64,000 bases of DNA from Lytechinus variegatus (lineage: Eukaryota; Echinodermata; Echinoidea; Temnopleuroida; Toxopneustidae), in the NCBI RefSeq assembly GCF_018143015.1, contig NC_054756.1:15198902-15262901 (forward strand). Direction: 5' to 3'. The position numbers were made by a program, and so were the translations under genes. Under the pieces are notes generated by a model, which had not been told where the DNA came from, made no database searches, and saw only the letters and a list, made by a program, of their open reading frames with translations. How positions within the stretch are numbered: position 1 is the stretch's first letter; every line of letters begins with the position of its first letter. Below are positions 50,158 through 61,780 of this stretch, in pieces.

Positions 50158-50163
50158 ATTAAA
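50158..50163 (+). terminator. Candidate poly(A) signal of the SRCR gene
   Basis: ATTAAA lies 213 bases after the stop codon. It is the nearest plausible signal; a tandem AATAAATAAA lies further on, near 51085. Confidence 0.25.
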
Positions 50164-50307
50164 GCTTTTCCATCGTAATGTAGATCTATGAATGATTGTA
50201 GTTTTGAAAATAATCAGGATCTAGCCGAGCTATCACCCCGTGCCAGTCCGATGTAAATTTACGAACAACGCTATGTATTATACCTAAAAGAGGACTTACT
50301 GACATTG

Positions 50308-50943
50308 AAGGCCACCGCTGGCACACCTTACGACTCGTCCATGATTCGATTTTTATACAAATCGCATTTTGCCAATGTGAATGAAAGGGATTCTTTGAAG
50401 CCCGTATTAAATCAAAGATTACTACACTGCAAAAATTCCGGTGTTGATTTAACACCAGCCCGGAATCTATATGTCCACACAAGAGAAGTGTTAAACACCA
50501 GTTTCGTTTTGGTCTAACACCAGAAAGGTGTTTATATAACACCAATTAGTATCTAAACAGCATCGGTTTGATTCCAAACTGGTGTTGTTTCAATACTCCT
50601 CTGGTGTGGACATATTATATAGATTCTGTGCTGGTGTTAAATTAACACTAGAGTTTTTGCAGTGCCGTAATATGACAAGTTTGGATGATTGCAAACCTTT
50701 ATTTTGGAGTAAAGAACGGATCTAAAATCGTAGCTAATAGTACGATTGCTCTGACGTGACGTGATGTCTTTACGACTAGATATTAAATTCGACAGCAGAG
50801 TCACAGATTTGAACATACGTATTCGTAAGATGATTTAGAACGCTACACAAGATATTCCTTCTCTCAACATTAGCATCAAATTCTACTGCGTTTTATTCCA
50901 AAATCTGGTCGCAGACAAATCGTTGGGAAAGTGGTGGCATTAA
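50308..50943. mobile_element. MITE with GCCACCGC ends, copy 2, interrupted
   Basis: Left AAGGCCACCGCTGGCACACC and right GTGGTGGCATT match 43831-44269; the element at 50424-50664 is inserted in it. Confidence 0.8.
50424..50664. mobile_element. Nested MITE with ACACTGCAAAAATTCC ends
   Basis: Left ACACTGCAAAAATTCCGGTG, right CACTAGAGTTTTTGCAGTG. Interior GGTGTTA/TAACACC repeats. Same family as 8415-8646. Confidence 0.83.
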
Positions 50944-51747
50944 GAATGGCTTGTTACATAGAGAACATAGAGAAATATAGGCCATGCATAGCCATATACC
51001 ATGTTTGCTATTACATGTATAATAGTTAAATGCCTAAGATATCGTATATGTATATTATGTTAGAATCTACAAGGAAGGACACAGAATAAATAAAAACAAT
51101 ATACACCAGTTATTACTATGATATGAACATAATGATAAAGCTAGTTTTATTGTTCTACGAATACATGTAACTGAGTCGAACAATATTTGGCAATAATTTC
51201 GCTTATGATTATGCAAGAAATTAAGTAAAATGCGAATAAATATCGAACATTATAACCCTGATTAAAATACATAATACCAAACAATCGCTGATATAAATAA
51301 TGAGTACATGATTCTATAAATGCTAAAGATCTGTATTTCTCCAAAGTATGTTCGAAGATTCATCAGTCAGAATGATCGATTTCCTCATAGAATAATGTAA
51401 AATAATAAAAACTTAAGTTTTAACATGTCATAAAATGTTCATTAAAAGGAAGAAAAACGTGGGCACACAAAAAAATGAAATCACTTTCTTCATTAAAAAT
51501 GGAGTCGGTGATTACTTGGTGGGACAGGTGCCGTATGAGATAAAGAGGGGGGAGAAAGCAGCGGAAGAGGGTGTGGAGAGAAAAGGGGCGGGAGGAGCAG
51601 GACAGGGAATTAGATGCATGGGAAATTACCTGGCCGAAACAACGAAAATCATTTAAACTACAAAACACACAATCATTGCAGCAGTACGAACATGACAAAA
51701 CTAAGTCACAAATCAACGCAAAAGATACTCACTTAGTCCATATTTTT

Positions 51748-51753
51748 TTTATT
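51748..51753 (-). terminator. Candidate poly(A) signal of the minus-strand receptor
   Basis: AATAAA on the minus strand, about 0.7 kb after the stop codon. Another lies at 51997-52002, next to the ATC microsatellite. Either could serve. Confidence 0.22.
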
Positions 51754-51939
51754 AGTCTGTATCGTTTAAATCTTGTCACCCATAATATGTGGTTCTAATT
51801 CACCACAGGACAATGTTTTAACTCTTGCATTTGTTCCCCCTCTTCTTTTCTATGAAAAACATGACGTCTCTTTACCAACCCCCCCCCCCTCCTCCATGTG
51901 ATTTTTCTTCGTCATGTTCGTCATTTTTATCATCACCTT

Positions 51940-52065
51940 CTACTTTTTAATCATCATCATCATCATCATCATCACCATCATCATCGTCATTATCTTTTTA
52001 TTCTTCCTCCTCTTCTTCTTCTTTTTCTTCGTTTTCTCATTCTCATTCTTCTTCGCCTCCTTTAT
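51940..52065. repeat. ATC microsatellite grading into TTC tract
   Basis: CATCATCATC repeats followed by CTTCTTCTT-rich pyrimidines. Confidence 0.88.
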
Positions 52066-52461
52066 ATTCGACTTTCAAATTCGTACCTTTCTGCGACTGT
52101 GAATCTAAGCGTCGTCCCATTTGCTTATACCATTGTTTAAACATTATTTCAATTTAGACGTTCTGGGGTCCATATGCAGAAAAAGATGGAATTAAACACA
52201 ACTCCAAATACACACGTGACTTGATTTTCAACCAAATAGAAGCACGCATTTTCGACTTGCATTTAAATTGGTTGCGTTTAAACACAACTCTTCATGCACC
52301 GTCCGGGAACCTTGCGTACTTGCTTAGTTGAGTAAGGAAAATAAAGTTTTCAGTTTCCTGACGAAGCACCATTTAATTTTTGAACCGGAAAGTTCATAAT
52401 ATTGCCAGGGAGACAACAGCAGCAGCAGTTATGACAACGCCTGTGGATTATTCGTCACCAC

Positions 52462-53656
52462 TCAAGGGGAATCTGGCGGAAGAGATGGGGGACGCGGATG
52501 ATGGAATTCCGCCGAGATGCGCGTCATAGCAGAGACTGAATTCCCGCGTCCAACATTGACATAATCGTGTTTAGTTGGTGTCGCAGAAGGGCTACCAATA
52601 ACACCTATCCCGCCATTTGGTGATTTCATGTCAGCCAGTGATGCATACTTCGGCGACTCAGGACCAGACTCTCCCTCATGGTCGGACCCGCCGTTGGTTG
52701 TTAATGTTAACGGGGATGGTCGATTCCGTTCCTTAGCACTTTCATGAGGTGAACCCCCTTCACCTCCAATACCGTTCGCTTTTAAAATTTCAGGCGGTGC
52801 TGGTTTGGGTTCACCTAAACTGTCGTAAGGCGACTCATCCAGGTAACCACCGTTGACAACTGCTGCTTCAGGTTCGCCTTTCACGTGTGAATCACTCTCA
52901 TCATCAGACTTAAGAAACTCTGGATCTGGATTTAAATTGTCCTCACCATTTTGAAGATTGGCACCCGTCTCTACGGTTTCAACTTCTCCATTCTGCTCTG
53001 AATCATGATCAAAGCCATTCACCTTTGGCGTTTCAGGTTTCGGGGACGATGGACGCGCAATGTGAACGACTACATGCTCTGTTGTGGGCGAGTTCTTCGA
53101 CGGCAAGGAAGGTGACGACCTTGCCGAAGATTCTTCATTATCGAACCCGTGGTTGACCCGACCATCGAATTCCACCATGAGCGCGTCTAGCATCTCACTG
53201 CTTCTACTTGTTCTTAATTCACTCTTGAAGACCTCATCGAGGCCGTTGTCGACAGACGATACGATTGAAACGGTCGAGAATCTTTTCACCGGTGGTGGGT
53301 TCGGCTGCATAATTTCGACCTCGCTATCCGTTCGGGCGCCCTTCGGACTAACGTATCCAACTTCGGCATGACTCGTAACCGATCGGGAGCTCGATTTCTT
53401 CGGATTCTTTTTCGGTGGCAGTTCGGGCCTGTTTCGGTTCAGTGTGACACGCTTGACGAATTGCTGCTTCATGCTACTCAGTGAGTGTGTCAGTGTGCCA
53501 CCTTTTTTAATGTTGTCTGCTTCCCCTTCCGGGTTATCTGTGAGATCCTTTTCCGGGTCACGATTACGTCTGAGAGTACCACCGAGTGTTCCTTTTTTCT
53601 TGATGTACCCCAGCACAACTTGAGGGACGTGTTTGTTTTGCTCCTCTTTCCGTTTC
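52462..53656 (-). other. Minus-strand receptor: long cytoplasmic tail exon
   Basis: A 1195-nt exon, open throughout, with acceptor TTTTTTAATTGCAG. Its GC content is higher than its flanks. It is the longest single protein-coding block in the window that is not low-complexity repeat. Confidence 0.88.
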
Positions 53657-56600
53657 CTGCAATTAAAAAAGAAAGAAATGTATTTAATTTTTTCATTCAT
53701 TATCACATGCAAGCCGATTAAAATATTGTTATGGCAACGAAAACACGTTTGGGCAATCATCGAATTCAGATTTAATTTGGAACATTAACTCGATGACAAA
53801 GTCATTAAGATACAAAACTCTGCACGGTCTTACTCCAGCCTGTTAATATGTAGTTTTCGCTCCGCGGCGTAATGAGGACTCGAGAACATACAAAATGTAT
53901 TTTCGAACGCCCTTCATGACACAGATTAACCAAGAATTCTTTGTCAAGAACTGGTGAATCAAAACAGCAGAACTTTCGTAGTCGACTCTGGACAAACGAC
54001 ATACTTTTTCGTCAGCTCCTAAACTTAAAACCAAACTACTGTTCCGGTTCAAAGATTTTCGACAAAGTCCTCTCAACTGCTCTTTGTCATTTTGACGGGC
54101 ATTTTCAGTGCATTAACTGTATTCTTGAACCGTCCGTACATCGCGGGACGAAACCTCCCCAATGACAGTAGATGCATCCTATTAAAACGCACAGATGCGA
54201 GGTGTATCAGTGCCTTCTAACATTAAAGACATTAAAGACAATGAAATACAAAAGAAAAGGACATGCCTTGAACTGTTTCACTGGAATAATGCAAATCTTT
54301 AAAATTCCATAAATTTCTTATTCCTTGTCCATTTTTTTTTCAGCGTTTTGTCTGTCTGATTTATCTTTATCTGTTCAAATCATATTCTTTTCACTCCGGA
54401 GTAGGCCTAGCTCTTTATATCCAAAAACATATCTCTTCGTGAAATACTTTCCAACAGACTGTCCCATGAAGCGCCTTGACAGTCGTATAATTATCCACAT
54501 GACAACTATGACAACGGTTATAATAAGCATTATACTGAAATCAGCGTGGTTACAATAAGCATTATACTGTAATCAGCGTATTTGGTGAAAACTATACCCA
54601 CATATTCCTTACCTGTAACAACAAAAGGCCATGATGACGATGAGGATGATGATGAGAGGCACGACCACGGCTACGGCGATCACCCAACCTGTCCATGACG
54701 AAAGATAAACAGAAATAGAATGGAAACAATTAAAACGCTTGAAGGAAATACTCTAGTCCGATTTACTCTGGATAAAAATTGATTCAAAAATATTTTAGTG
54801 ATTAATCAATAATGTTTTGGTCGTATGACGATTTCGATTTTGATCAGAATTTCGGTCGTGATTTTCCTCCTAATCATGCCCATTGTTCAAGGTGTCAAAT
54901 CTGACAGGGACACTAATGATTCAAGACTTTCTTCCATTTTGTGAATTACTTTCGACAAGCAAAAAATAAGGATAACCCTCGGGGGTATATCACTCCGAAA
55001 TTGGTCACGTCGCAACTTCTGTCAAAAATGCCGAAAGCTCCACCCCCACAAAATGCACCCAACAACAACAAAAACAAAACAAAATTTGGCTTGCCATACA
55101 CTTTTAGAAGTTGATTAAGCTGTGAACATAAGTCTTTTATCGACAGTAGGTTAAAAATAATTTTCATATAGAACGAATAGGGTCTTTTTAAAACCAACAT
55201 TTGGGTGTTGGTTATAAAAATATTTCCCGAGAGCGCGGACCAGTCGTCTACAAACACATGACAAAGTAACGCGTAATTTTGTGACGTCACTGAGTGGGAT
55301 TGTGGGAAGGTTCCAGGAATAGACTTCCGCGTTGATTTCCTGTCCTCACGGTCACTGCTAAAACCCGCATCGTTTCTCATGCTCCTTATTTCCTTTTTCA
55401 GTTTACAAACAATCCAAAACACCGGATGCAATAGACAGCTAATCATTACCTCGATGACATGTAAATTAGAAATGACGAACCCATAGATTAATGGATTTTT
55501 TTTTGTGAATTTCAAACTGCTTAATTGTCTATTCCAATAAAAAATAAATGGAAGCCAGACCTAATGTATACTAATGAACTTGCTTGATTGTTTATACCCT
55601 AATTGCTTTAAAAGCGATTAGGAGTATAAACACCTAACTATTGTACATAATTATTAGAGCATAACTGAAAATCAAATCTCATCGATGCTGTGAAATGCAA
55701 AGGCAAATAAAACTATGAAACTTGTTTTCCAGAACTTTTATTTCTTCAGTAAGTGAGATATGTCTATATCGATTTTATATAAAATAAAATGTCAACATAT
55801 AACATAATGTTAACATAATAACATATAATGTTATACGTAACATACTGTTAATAACATATAATGTTACACATAATGTTAACATAAGAACATATAATGTTAT
55901 GCAGGGCCCGCTGGTAGAGCAGTTTCCTAACTGAAGTGGCTACCCTGGGTAAATAAAACGTTATTATTATTCTTTTTATTATTTTTATTTCATAAAATAT
56001 CAAAATTCATCGAAAACTGTATTGAACTGAACGTTTACGTAAATGAAATGAGGTAGTAGGTAAGATTGTACAGTTGCTAAGTGTTGAAATGGAAATGAAT
56101 ATAGTGTTTTAATGCATCTAACTATTTGTAGTATGACCATTTACTATTTTTCAAATACTTTTTGCAATCGCATTTCGGTTTTACTAAAAAAAAGGGGGGG
56201 GGGGGGGTTGAAGAAAATATACACTCTAAAAAATGAAGTGCTGATTTAGCTCTTAAAGAGCGTGTATAGTGACTGCACTTCGGAGTGCTGATTTGTCTAG
56301 TTCAAATTTCAATACAGTTTTCGATGAATTTTGATATTTTATATAAAATCTATATAGACATATCTCAGTTATTGAAGAAATAAAAGTTCTGAACTAGACA
56401 AATCAGCACTCTGAAGTGTAGTCACTATACACGCTCTTTAAGAGCTAAATCAGCACTTCATTTTTTAGAGTGTACGTTGGGCGATGGCTCCATGCACACT
56501 TAGAGAAATTATTAACCATGTTATGCATCGGGTCCCCTTTAAATTAGTGAATTTAAGATAAATCCACATCGTCTTTAAACAGTGACTAGTCGAAGTCTGG

Positions 56601-58245
56601 AGTCATATTTTATTCTAAACGTTTGAATTTAAATCAGTTCCCGAATCAGTAACGATTTACAAGTATAAAATCTAAATTATGTCAATCTTAACCCAGAGTT
56701 TAATATCCGCGGTATCATATTTAGATTTCATTTGAATCAATGTAATCATTATTGAGTGTGAAAATTAACTGTCTAACTATGAGAGTGATTGTTTCTTTGA
56801 AAAATTGCCCCATTCATCGAAAATCCAATCCATACATGTGAAGACAAATTCTTTTATTTTCATTTATCAATTCCTCTGCAAGTTGTGATAGACTTTTATG
56901 AAAACCTCTCTAGCTTATTTTCATAAGTTCAAGGTCATGGATTTTCAAAGAAACTATCAACGTGTTATACTCACACGACCTCAAAGTAATTTTTTGGCAA
57001 TGGTGACTTCCAAAACAACTACCTCGAAAACCACAGAGTCTTTTCACTTGTTTCTTGTCGGTGAATAATCAGAAATATATATCTTTGTTGAATTACAACA
57101 TCGTTTATTTTCATCATCGTTATCATTTTCCCCCAAAATGAAAATGTGTGTATTTGTAATAAAATCGTTTGAATCTCGCATGATATTTTTGAACTTCATC
57201 TATTGTTAAATTACCATGTAGTAAAAATAAGATAATGATCATCGACATGTATCTTAAAGTGGCTAATACCAACAATAGGGTGGAGAAATAACACACGAAC
57301 GTACTAGAGCTGACAGCATTTAATTCCGGGAGAACCTATTAGAAAAATCCGTGACATCAGGATAATTCTTTTAAAATTCATTCAAAGGAGGTTTGCTCCG
57401 TTTGTCTTCAAAACAATTATACATGTAAAACAATATCCATTGTATTTATTTTGCATCACACCTCCCTCTTATAAGAAGCTCTTACCCATTTGGCTAAATA
57501 AAAATACTACAAATACATTCCCTCCTCCTTATACACACATCCCCTTCTCCCCCACACACTGTTATCTCTCAACGCAGGCCAACGATGAAATGATATTTTC
57601 ACCAAGAGAGCTAGAAATATATATATGAGTTAACCCATTCCCTGCGAAGTCAGGTGGTCCATGTAAAACCTGTATATGAATTTCAGAGTTCAACTGTTAA
57701 ATCGGGTCAACAATATCTCCCCAACGGACAGTCAGGCCAACTCTCCCTTTCTATGTTTCCCCTGTTGAAATCCCTGATGGTTAATTATTCTTTATCAAAC
57801 GGAAAAGGGAACTTATTACATCATCGGTTGCCTCACTGAATAATTTACACATAATGGTGAATTAAACCGTTTGTGACATTGCATGAAACTTTACCGTATT
57901 TTGCCACAACTTGAGCTCGATGCTATTAGAAGAAAAAAAAACACATTTCAAACAGATTGCCAGGAAATGTTACACTCACATACAGCAGTTCATAATCCAG
58001 TCACCTATTTATGCTTAACATTATACATGCAAATTTATTAAACAAATCAGTAACCAAACATTACTTGTTTTCAGTAAAATAGAATAAGCATCAAATTCAC
58101 ATACCTTGGTTCGACTCACTCGTTGGGCCAACTCCTGTCGTGGATCCAGTTGGTTCAAGACTTGTCATATCATTGACGAACGCTGATGACGTTGTTCGGT
58201 CGTTGCTAGGTGTGGTCGGAGGAGACGCCACTGTTGTCATGACAT
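52462..58245 (-). CDS. Single-pass receptor with ITIM-like/Grb2-motif tail (3' part of gene, 5' end not found)
   Basis: Minus-strand exons in order: 58245-58105 (Ser/Thr-rich stalk, 141 nt, phase 1-1), 54688-54613 (transmembrane, 76 nt), 53656-52462 (tail, stop TGA at 52464-52462). The phases join exactly. Numbering from the first full codon of the stalk exon: stalk 1-47, rich in Thr, Ser and Pro; helix about 48-71, beginning WVIAVAVVVPL, followed by RKRKEE as stop-transfer; tail 73-469. Tail tyrosines: Tyr89 (GYIKK), Tyr173 (VGYVSP), Tyr343 (GYLDE), Tyr349 (SPYDSL, fits S-x-Y-x-x-L, ITIM-like), Tyr409 (KYASL) and Tyr437 (DYVNV, Grb2-SH2 type Y-x-N). An SH3-type ligand, RPELPPKK, is at 148-155. 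The tail is otherwise low-complexity and rich in Ser, Pro, Glu and Asn. I do not recognise the family. The ectodomain and signal peptide should lie upstream, probably beyond position 64000. Confidence 0.78.
54613..54688 (-). other. Minus-strand receptor: transmembrane exon
   Basis: Acceptor CATGGACAG, donor GTAAGG, phase 1 in and phase 2 out. Encodes a hydrophobic run ending IVIMAFCCY. The two cysteines at the inner leaflet could be palmitoylated. Confidence 0.85.
55733..56028. mobile_element. Inner part of the 56221-56473 element, inverted and interrupted
   Basis: 55733-55789 is the reverse complement of about 56340-56392, and 55987-56026 that of about 56305-56345. About 195 bases of ATAATGTTA repeats and a SINE-like piece separate them. 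Confidence 0.72.
56221..56473. mobile_element. Near-perfect palindromic MITE, 253 bp
   Basis: Left ACACTCTAAAAAATGAAGTG, right CACTTCATTTTTTAGAGTGT. The arms are almost identical for about 90 bases each. Confidence 0.93.
56474..58104. other. Intron of the minus-strand receptor, nothing further seen
   Basis: AT-rich, no convincing exon. Weak matches to TTAA-element interiors occur at about 57640-57900. Confidence 0.45.
58105..58245 (-). other. Minus-strand receptor: Ser/Thr-rich stalk exon
   Basis: Acceptor TTTTTCTTAG, donor GTATGT. Encodes VMTTVASPPTTPSNDRTTSS and further Thr/Ser residues, a likely O-glycosylated juxtamembrane stalk. It is a 1-1 symmetrical exon. Confidence 0.72.
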
Positions 58246-58760
58246 CTAAGAAAAACAATTCAGAATGTTATCCATGTTCAAGCTTAGATATCCGTAAATT
58301 ATTCCGATAGAAGAGATATAGTAGGCAATCCAGAATTTTCGTTAATGAAATCATCTGCCTATAATTATGATGAGGGCATGAAACAACGATGCCCGCTCTT
58401 GAAGAGACGATGAGGGGTGCATGTTGAAAAGGGAAGGGGTAAAGGGTGGAGAGTAAAGGGGTGCTGGTGGGGTGGGAAGGGGTGGGAGAAGGGTGCAGCC
58501 TGAGCCTGAAGAGGTAGCGCAAACAAATAATGGGAGATGTAGACAAAGCTCGTAGAAATGCAAAATATCACCTACATGACAGCATCGAGTGTATAAAAAG
58601 TGTATACAGACCAAAAAGATGATGGAAAGTGTCCCTTGAGGGTGGGCGTGAGTGCGGAGAGAGAATGACAAGCGGGAGGGGGGGGGGAGGGGACAGGTGA
58701 AGGGGCTCCCCAATAATCCTTTCGACCCTAACCCCATGCTGCAACGATGAAGAAGCTTAC

Positions 58761-58822
58761 CACAAAACACCTGAATCTCGGAAAAATCGATCACAGCTTC
58801 CACAAACTTGGTCACCACTGAT
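58761..58822 (-). other. Candidate extra ectodomain exon of the minus-strand receptor
   Basis: A 62-nt minus-strand interval lies between a good acceptor (GCGGTTTTGTAG) and a consensus donor (GTAAGC). Read in phase 2-1, it is open and joins the stalk exon in frame, ending VIDFSEIQVFC. The ending resembles the last strand of galactose-binding-like domains (discoidin, F5/8 or fucolectin type), which often end in S/A-E-I/V-x-V. This is a weak inference, because no upstream exon of such a domain was found. Confidence 0.33.
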
Positions 58823-59666
58823 CTACAAAACCGCGTATTAATCCATGCGTGCAGGTAATAATTTGTGACGAAATTGTTTGACCCACCACATAATAACACA
58901 AAATGGCAAAGAACTAAGGTTCCAAAGAGTAGCCGTACTTCAACTACTGCAGAGTAATAATGGTATGAAAAAAAGGTAATCGCAGTTCCTCTCGACATCC
59001 TGTAGTAGAGAGAAATGTGGCTGATTCGTACGAGGAAGGCGTAGCTAGGTCAACCACACAAATTGGGAGCACTGCACAAAACACGAAGATAATACATACA
59101 CTCGGGGTCTGTTGCATAAAACTTTTGCCATAAAAAACTATGGCAGATAATATTATGCCTTTAACGATAACACATTGAAAACCATTGAAAAAATGCCTCA
59201 GTTTATTTTTTTTTCTGTGTGCAACAGGCCCCAGGCGGTAACAATACACCATTGAGCTTGGACATAACACCAAGGGTGTAACAGCAATAACAAACAGAAC
59301 GTGTTATAATAATTTCAATGTGTGTTCGACTAACACCGTGAATTCATCAAAGATGTAAAAGTGCTTGCTGTGGCCTTTACTGATGCAGACGCATATTATA
59401 GCAGTATACGTTTAAACTAAACTCTAAATCTACACCAACACTAATTCTCAATGTGAAATAAGAAAGATAAAACAAGCATATATGACACTGAAAATTCAGC
59501 GAAGTCATATAAACATGGAAAATAATAACTTGCTAAAGATTTGTTTTTCTCTCTATCTCATAAAATAATCATTCGCAGAATGTGTAAGCGGGAGCCAGTG
59601 ATAAAATAAGAAACAACAAACATTTATAATAGAAAGTGATAATGAAGCTCTATATCCTATAGTAAA

Positions 59667-60249
59667 TTAAAGGGGAATCCAACCCAAATAAATAATCGTT
59701 TTTAAAGGAAAATGAAAAATCAGACAATTTGATGGGTGAAAGTTGGAAAAATACCGGACAAACAACAAGAAAGTTATGAATTTTTGAATGTTGTATTATT
59801 GGTAATCATAATACCCATGGAGACTTCAAATTGGCCGCATACGTGATGTCATAGTGATGTATAATGTAAGACAGGGACTACTCTTTCATAAAATGAATAA
59901 AATTGCATTTTTTCAACAGTTTTACTTCAAATTATATTTTTCTTTCATGAGGACATAAACAAATATACTACCTGTGTTACATGATTACTGCCCGAGGGAA
60001 ATGGATACTTACTATATTAGAATACCACAAATCCCTGATAACAAGTACATGGCCAATGAAAAGTTACCCTTGCCCCTTGTCATAATTTACCTACCCAGTT
60101 GTCAATTTGAAATCTACATAGCCTTTGAAATCTCAATTTCAAGTCAGCCATAACTTTCGTATTGATTCTCCGATTTCTTTCAATTGTTCACCATTCATTT
60201 TTATTTATTTTTCTCCTATCCAACTGCCAACTCCTGGATTCCCCTTTAA
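59667..60249. mobile_element. TTAA foldback MITE (AGGGGAATCC family), 583 bp
   Basis: TTAA-AGGGGAATCCAACCC at the left, CTGGATTCCCCT-TTAA at the right. Subterminal arms (AAAATCAGACAA and similar) pair. Confidence 0.83.
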
Positions 60250-60559
60250 TCACAATAAGTTGCAATAATCATTTTACATGCTTCATGGCCAGCCGGATTC
60301 CGTTCAAAGAATAAAAATAATTAATTGGTGTAAAAAGATCCAAGTTAGATAATAAGAAAACTGGGTGTGTGGTGTACTTTGCACCTTAAACCACGCAAAA
60401 CTAACATTTCATAACTCAAATATTCTACATCCGATCTTAGAGAATTGTCAATGTTTACAAACTATTGTTTGGCATTTTTTGTAATACAAATCGATGTTCA
60501 CCTTCAAAATTCAAGCTGAAGTCTATTAGGTCATGTTCGACCTAAGATCCCAAGATTAT

Positions 60560-60820
60560 ATTCAAATTCAAATTTATTTATTTCACTTCCATCAAACAAA
60601 AACAAATTGTATACCATATATAAACATAAGTATTTGTATCCGTTGCAAAGAAACAAAAATAATAATACATATGTTGTGAAAAAAAAAACACTTAGACAAT
60701 TTGGGCAACACACTGGAGGTTTCAAATAAGTATACTATTTTTCAATAGAAATTAAATTAAGATGGAAATGGAGGGACCCACTAAAAAGCAATGCTTGTAC
60801 AATGTGGGCCCCTCAAAAAA
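60560..60820 (-). repeat. Dispersed repeat related to 38865-39085
   Basis: Contains GGAGGGACCCACTAAAAAGC then AATGCTTGTACAATGTGGGC. Class unknown. Confidence 0.6.
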
Positions 60821-61344
60821 TAGATAACACAACAAATAACAAAGTACCAATACAGATATATGTAATCAAATAAAAAAAAATAATGAGAGAAAAATAATAC
60901 TCACAAAATAAACACGAAGTTATCAAAAATTATAAGTTGTATAGGACAAAACAACCTGTCCTAAAATATATCCACCCTTCCCCACCCCTCCCCCCCAGAA
61001 AAAGAAAAGAAAAAGGGGAGAATGCCCTGAGAAGATGGATGGGTGCTGCTGAACGTAGGTAGAACACATGCCATCGTGGACTCAAGCAAACTGGATTCAA
61101 TGATGTGTATAAAAATATATAAAATGACCTGGAAAGAATATAATGCACGAAAAATGTGATTGATGCCGTAAACAAATAAGCGGTAGGTCTGGAAGGCGGA
61201 TGAGTGGACAGGTATATTATTTATACCCTCCCCCGAGAAAAAATCCCCTATATAAAAAAAACGATTCCAGAAGTAATTCCATTTGTTGACTTATTATCTT
61301 GTTAGAGGTTTATAAGCCCCGTCCATTAGAAAATAATACATAAA

Positions 61345-61738
61345 TTTGAGACCGCCTCGCAAGTTCGGCAGTTCCAGGTATTTTGGTAATGTGAAAGCAA
61401 ACTACGCGTAATTTCCCGGAAAGAAAATACCCAGTAAATAGTACTTACTTGGCGAAATTACGAGAACTTTCGCGGGGATTTTTCCAAGGTCGCAGGTATT
61501 TTGGCAATTTACGGGAACTTTTGGCCCAGCGTGTTGGGTGGCTGCTGAGCTAGTGATTTTGAATCTCGCGCCTCGCTTGCATATCAGATCTTACTGCGCA
61601 TGCTCGTAACTTTAGGAACTTATCCCGAAAGGTATGTTTCAGGGCGGTGTGAATGCAAGAATAATTAATGGGTATTTTTTAGCATAAAAAAAGTTCTCGT
61701 AATTTAACGGGGATTCTTATGATCGAGGCGGTTTGAAA
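61345..61738. mobile_element. MITE with TTTGAGACCGCCTCG ends
   Basis: Left TTTGAGACCGCCTCG, right CGAGGCGGTTTGAAA. Interior has repeated GGAACTT/AAGTTCC-type and GTAATTT motifs in inverted arrangement. Confidence 0.75.
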
Positions 61739-61780
61739 CCATCTAGAGTCATGTAAACGCCATTGTCTCATTATTACGTA

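Larger units (their letters stand above)
50944..52461. other. Gap between convergent receptor genes
   Basis: AT-rich and non-coding; likely holds both 3' UTRs. An ATC microsatellite and pyrimidine-rich tract lie at 51940-52065. Confidence 0.5.

Noticed and set aside
54946..55515. 189-codon minus-strand frame within the receptor intron
   Set aside because: Starts and ends without usable splice sites in the right phase, has no domain, and lies between two well-supported exons.
58351..58998. 215-codon minus-strand frame as a single coding unit
   Set aside because: Only the 62-base part between good splice sites (58761-58822) is plausible; the rest is low-complexity or Pro-rich with no domain.
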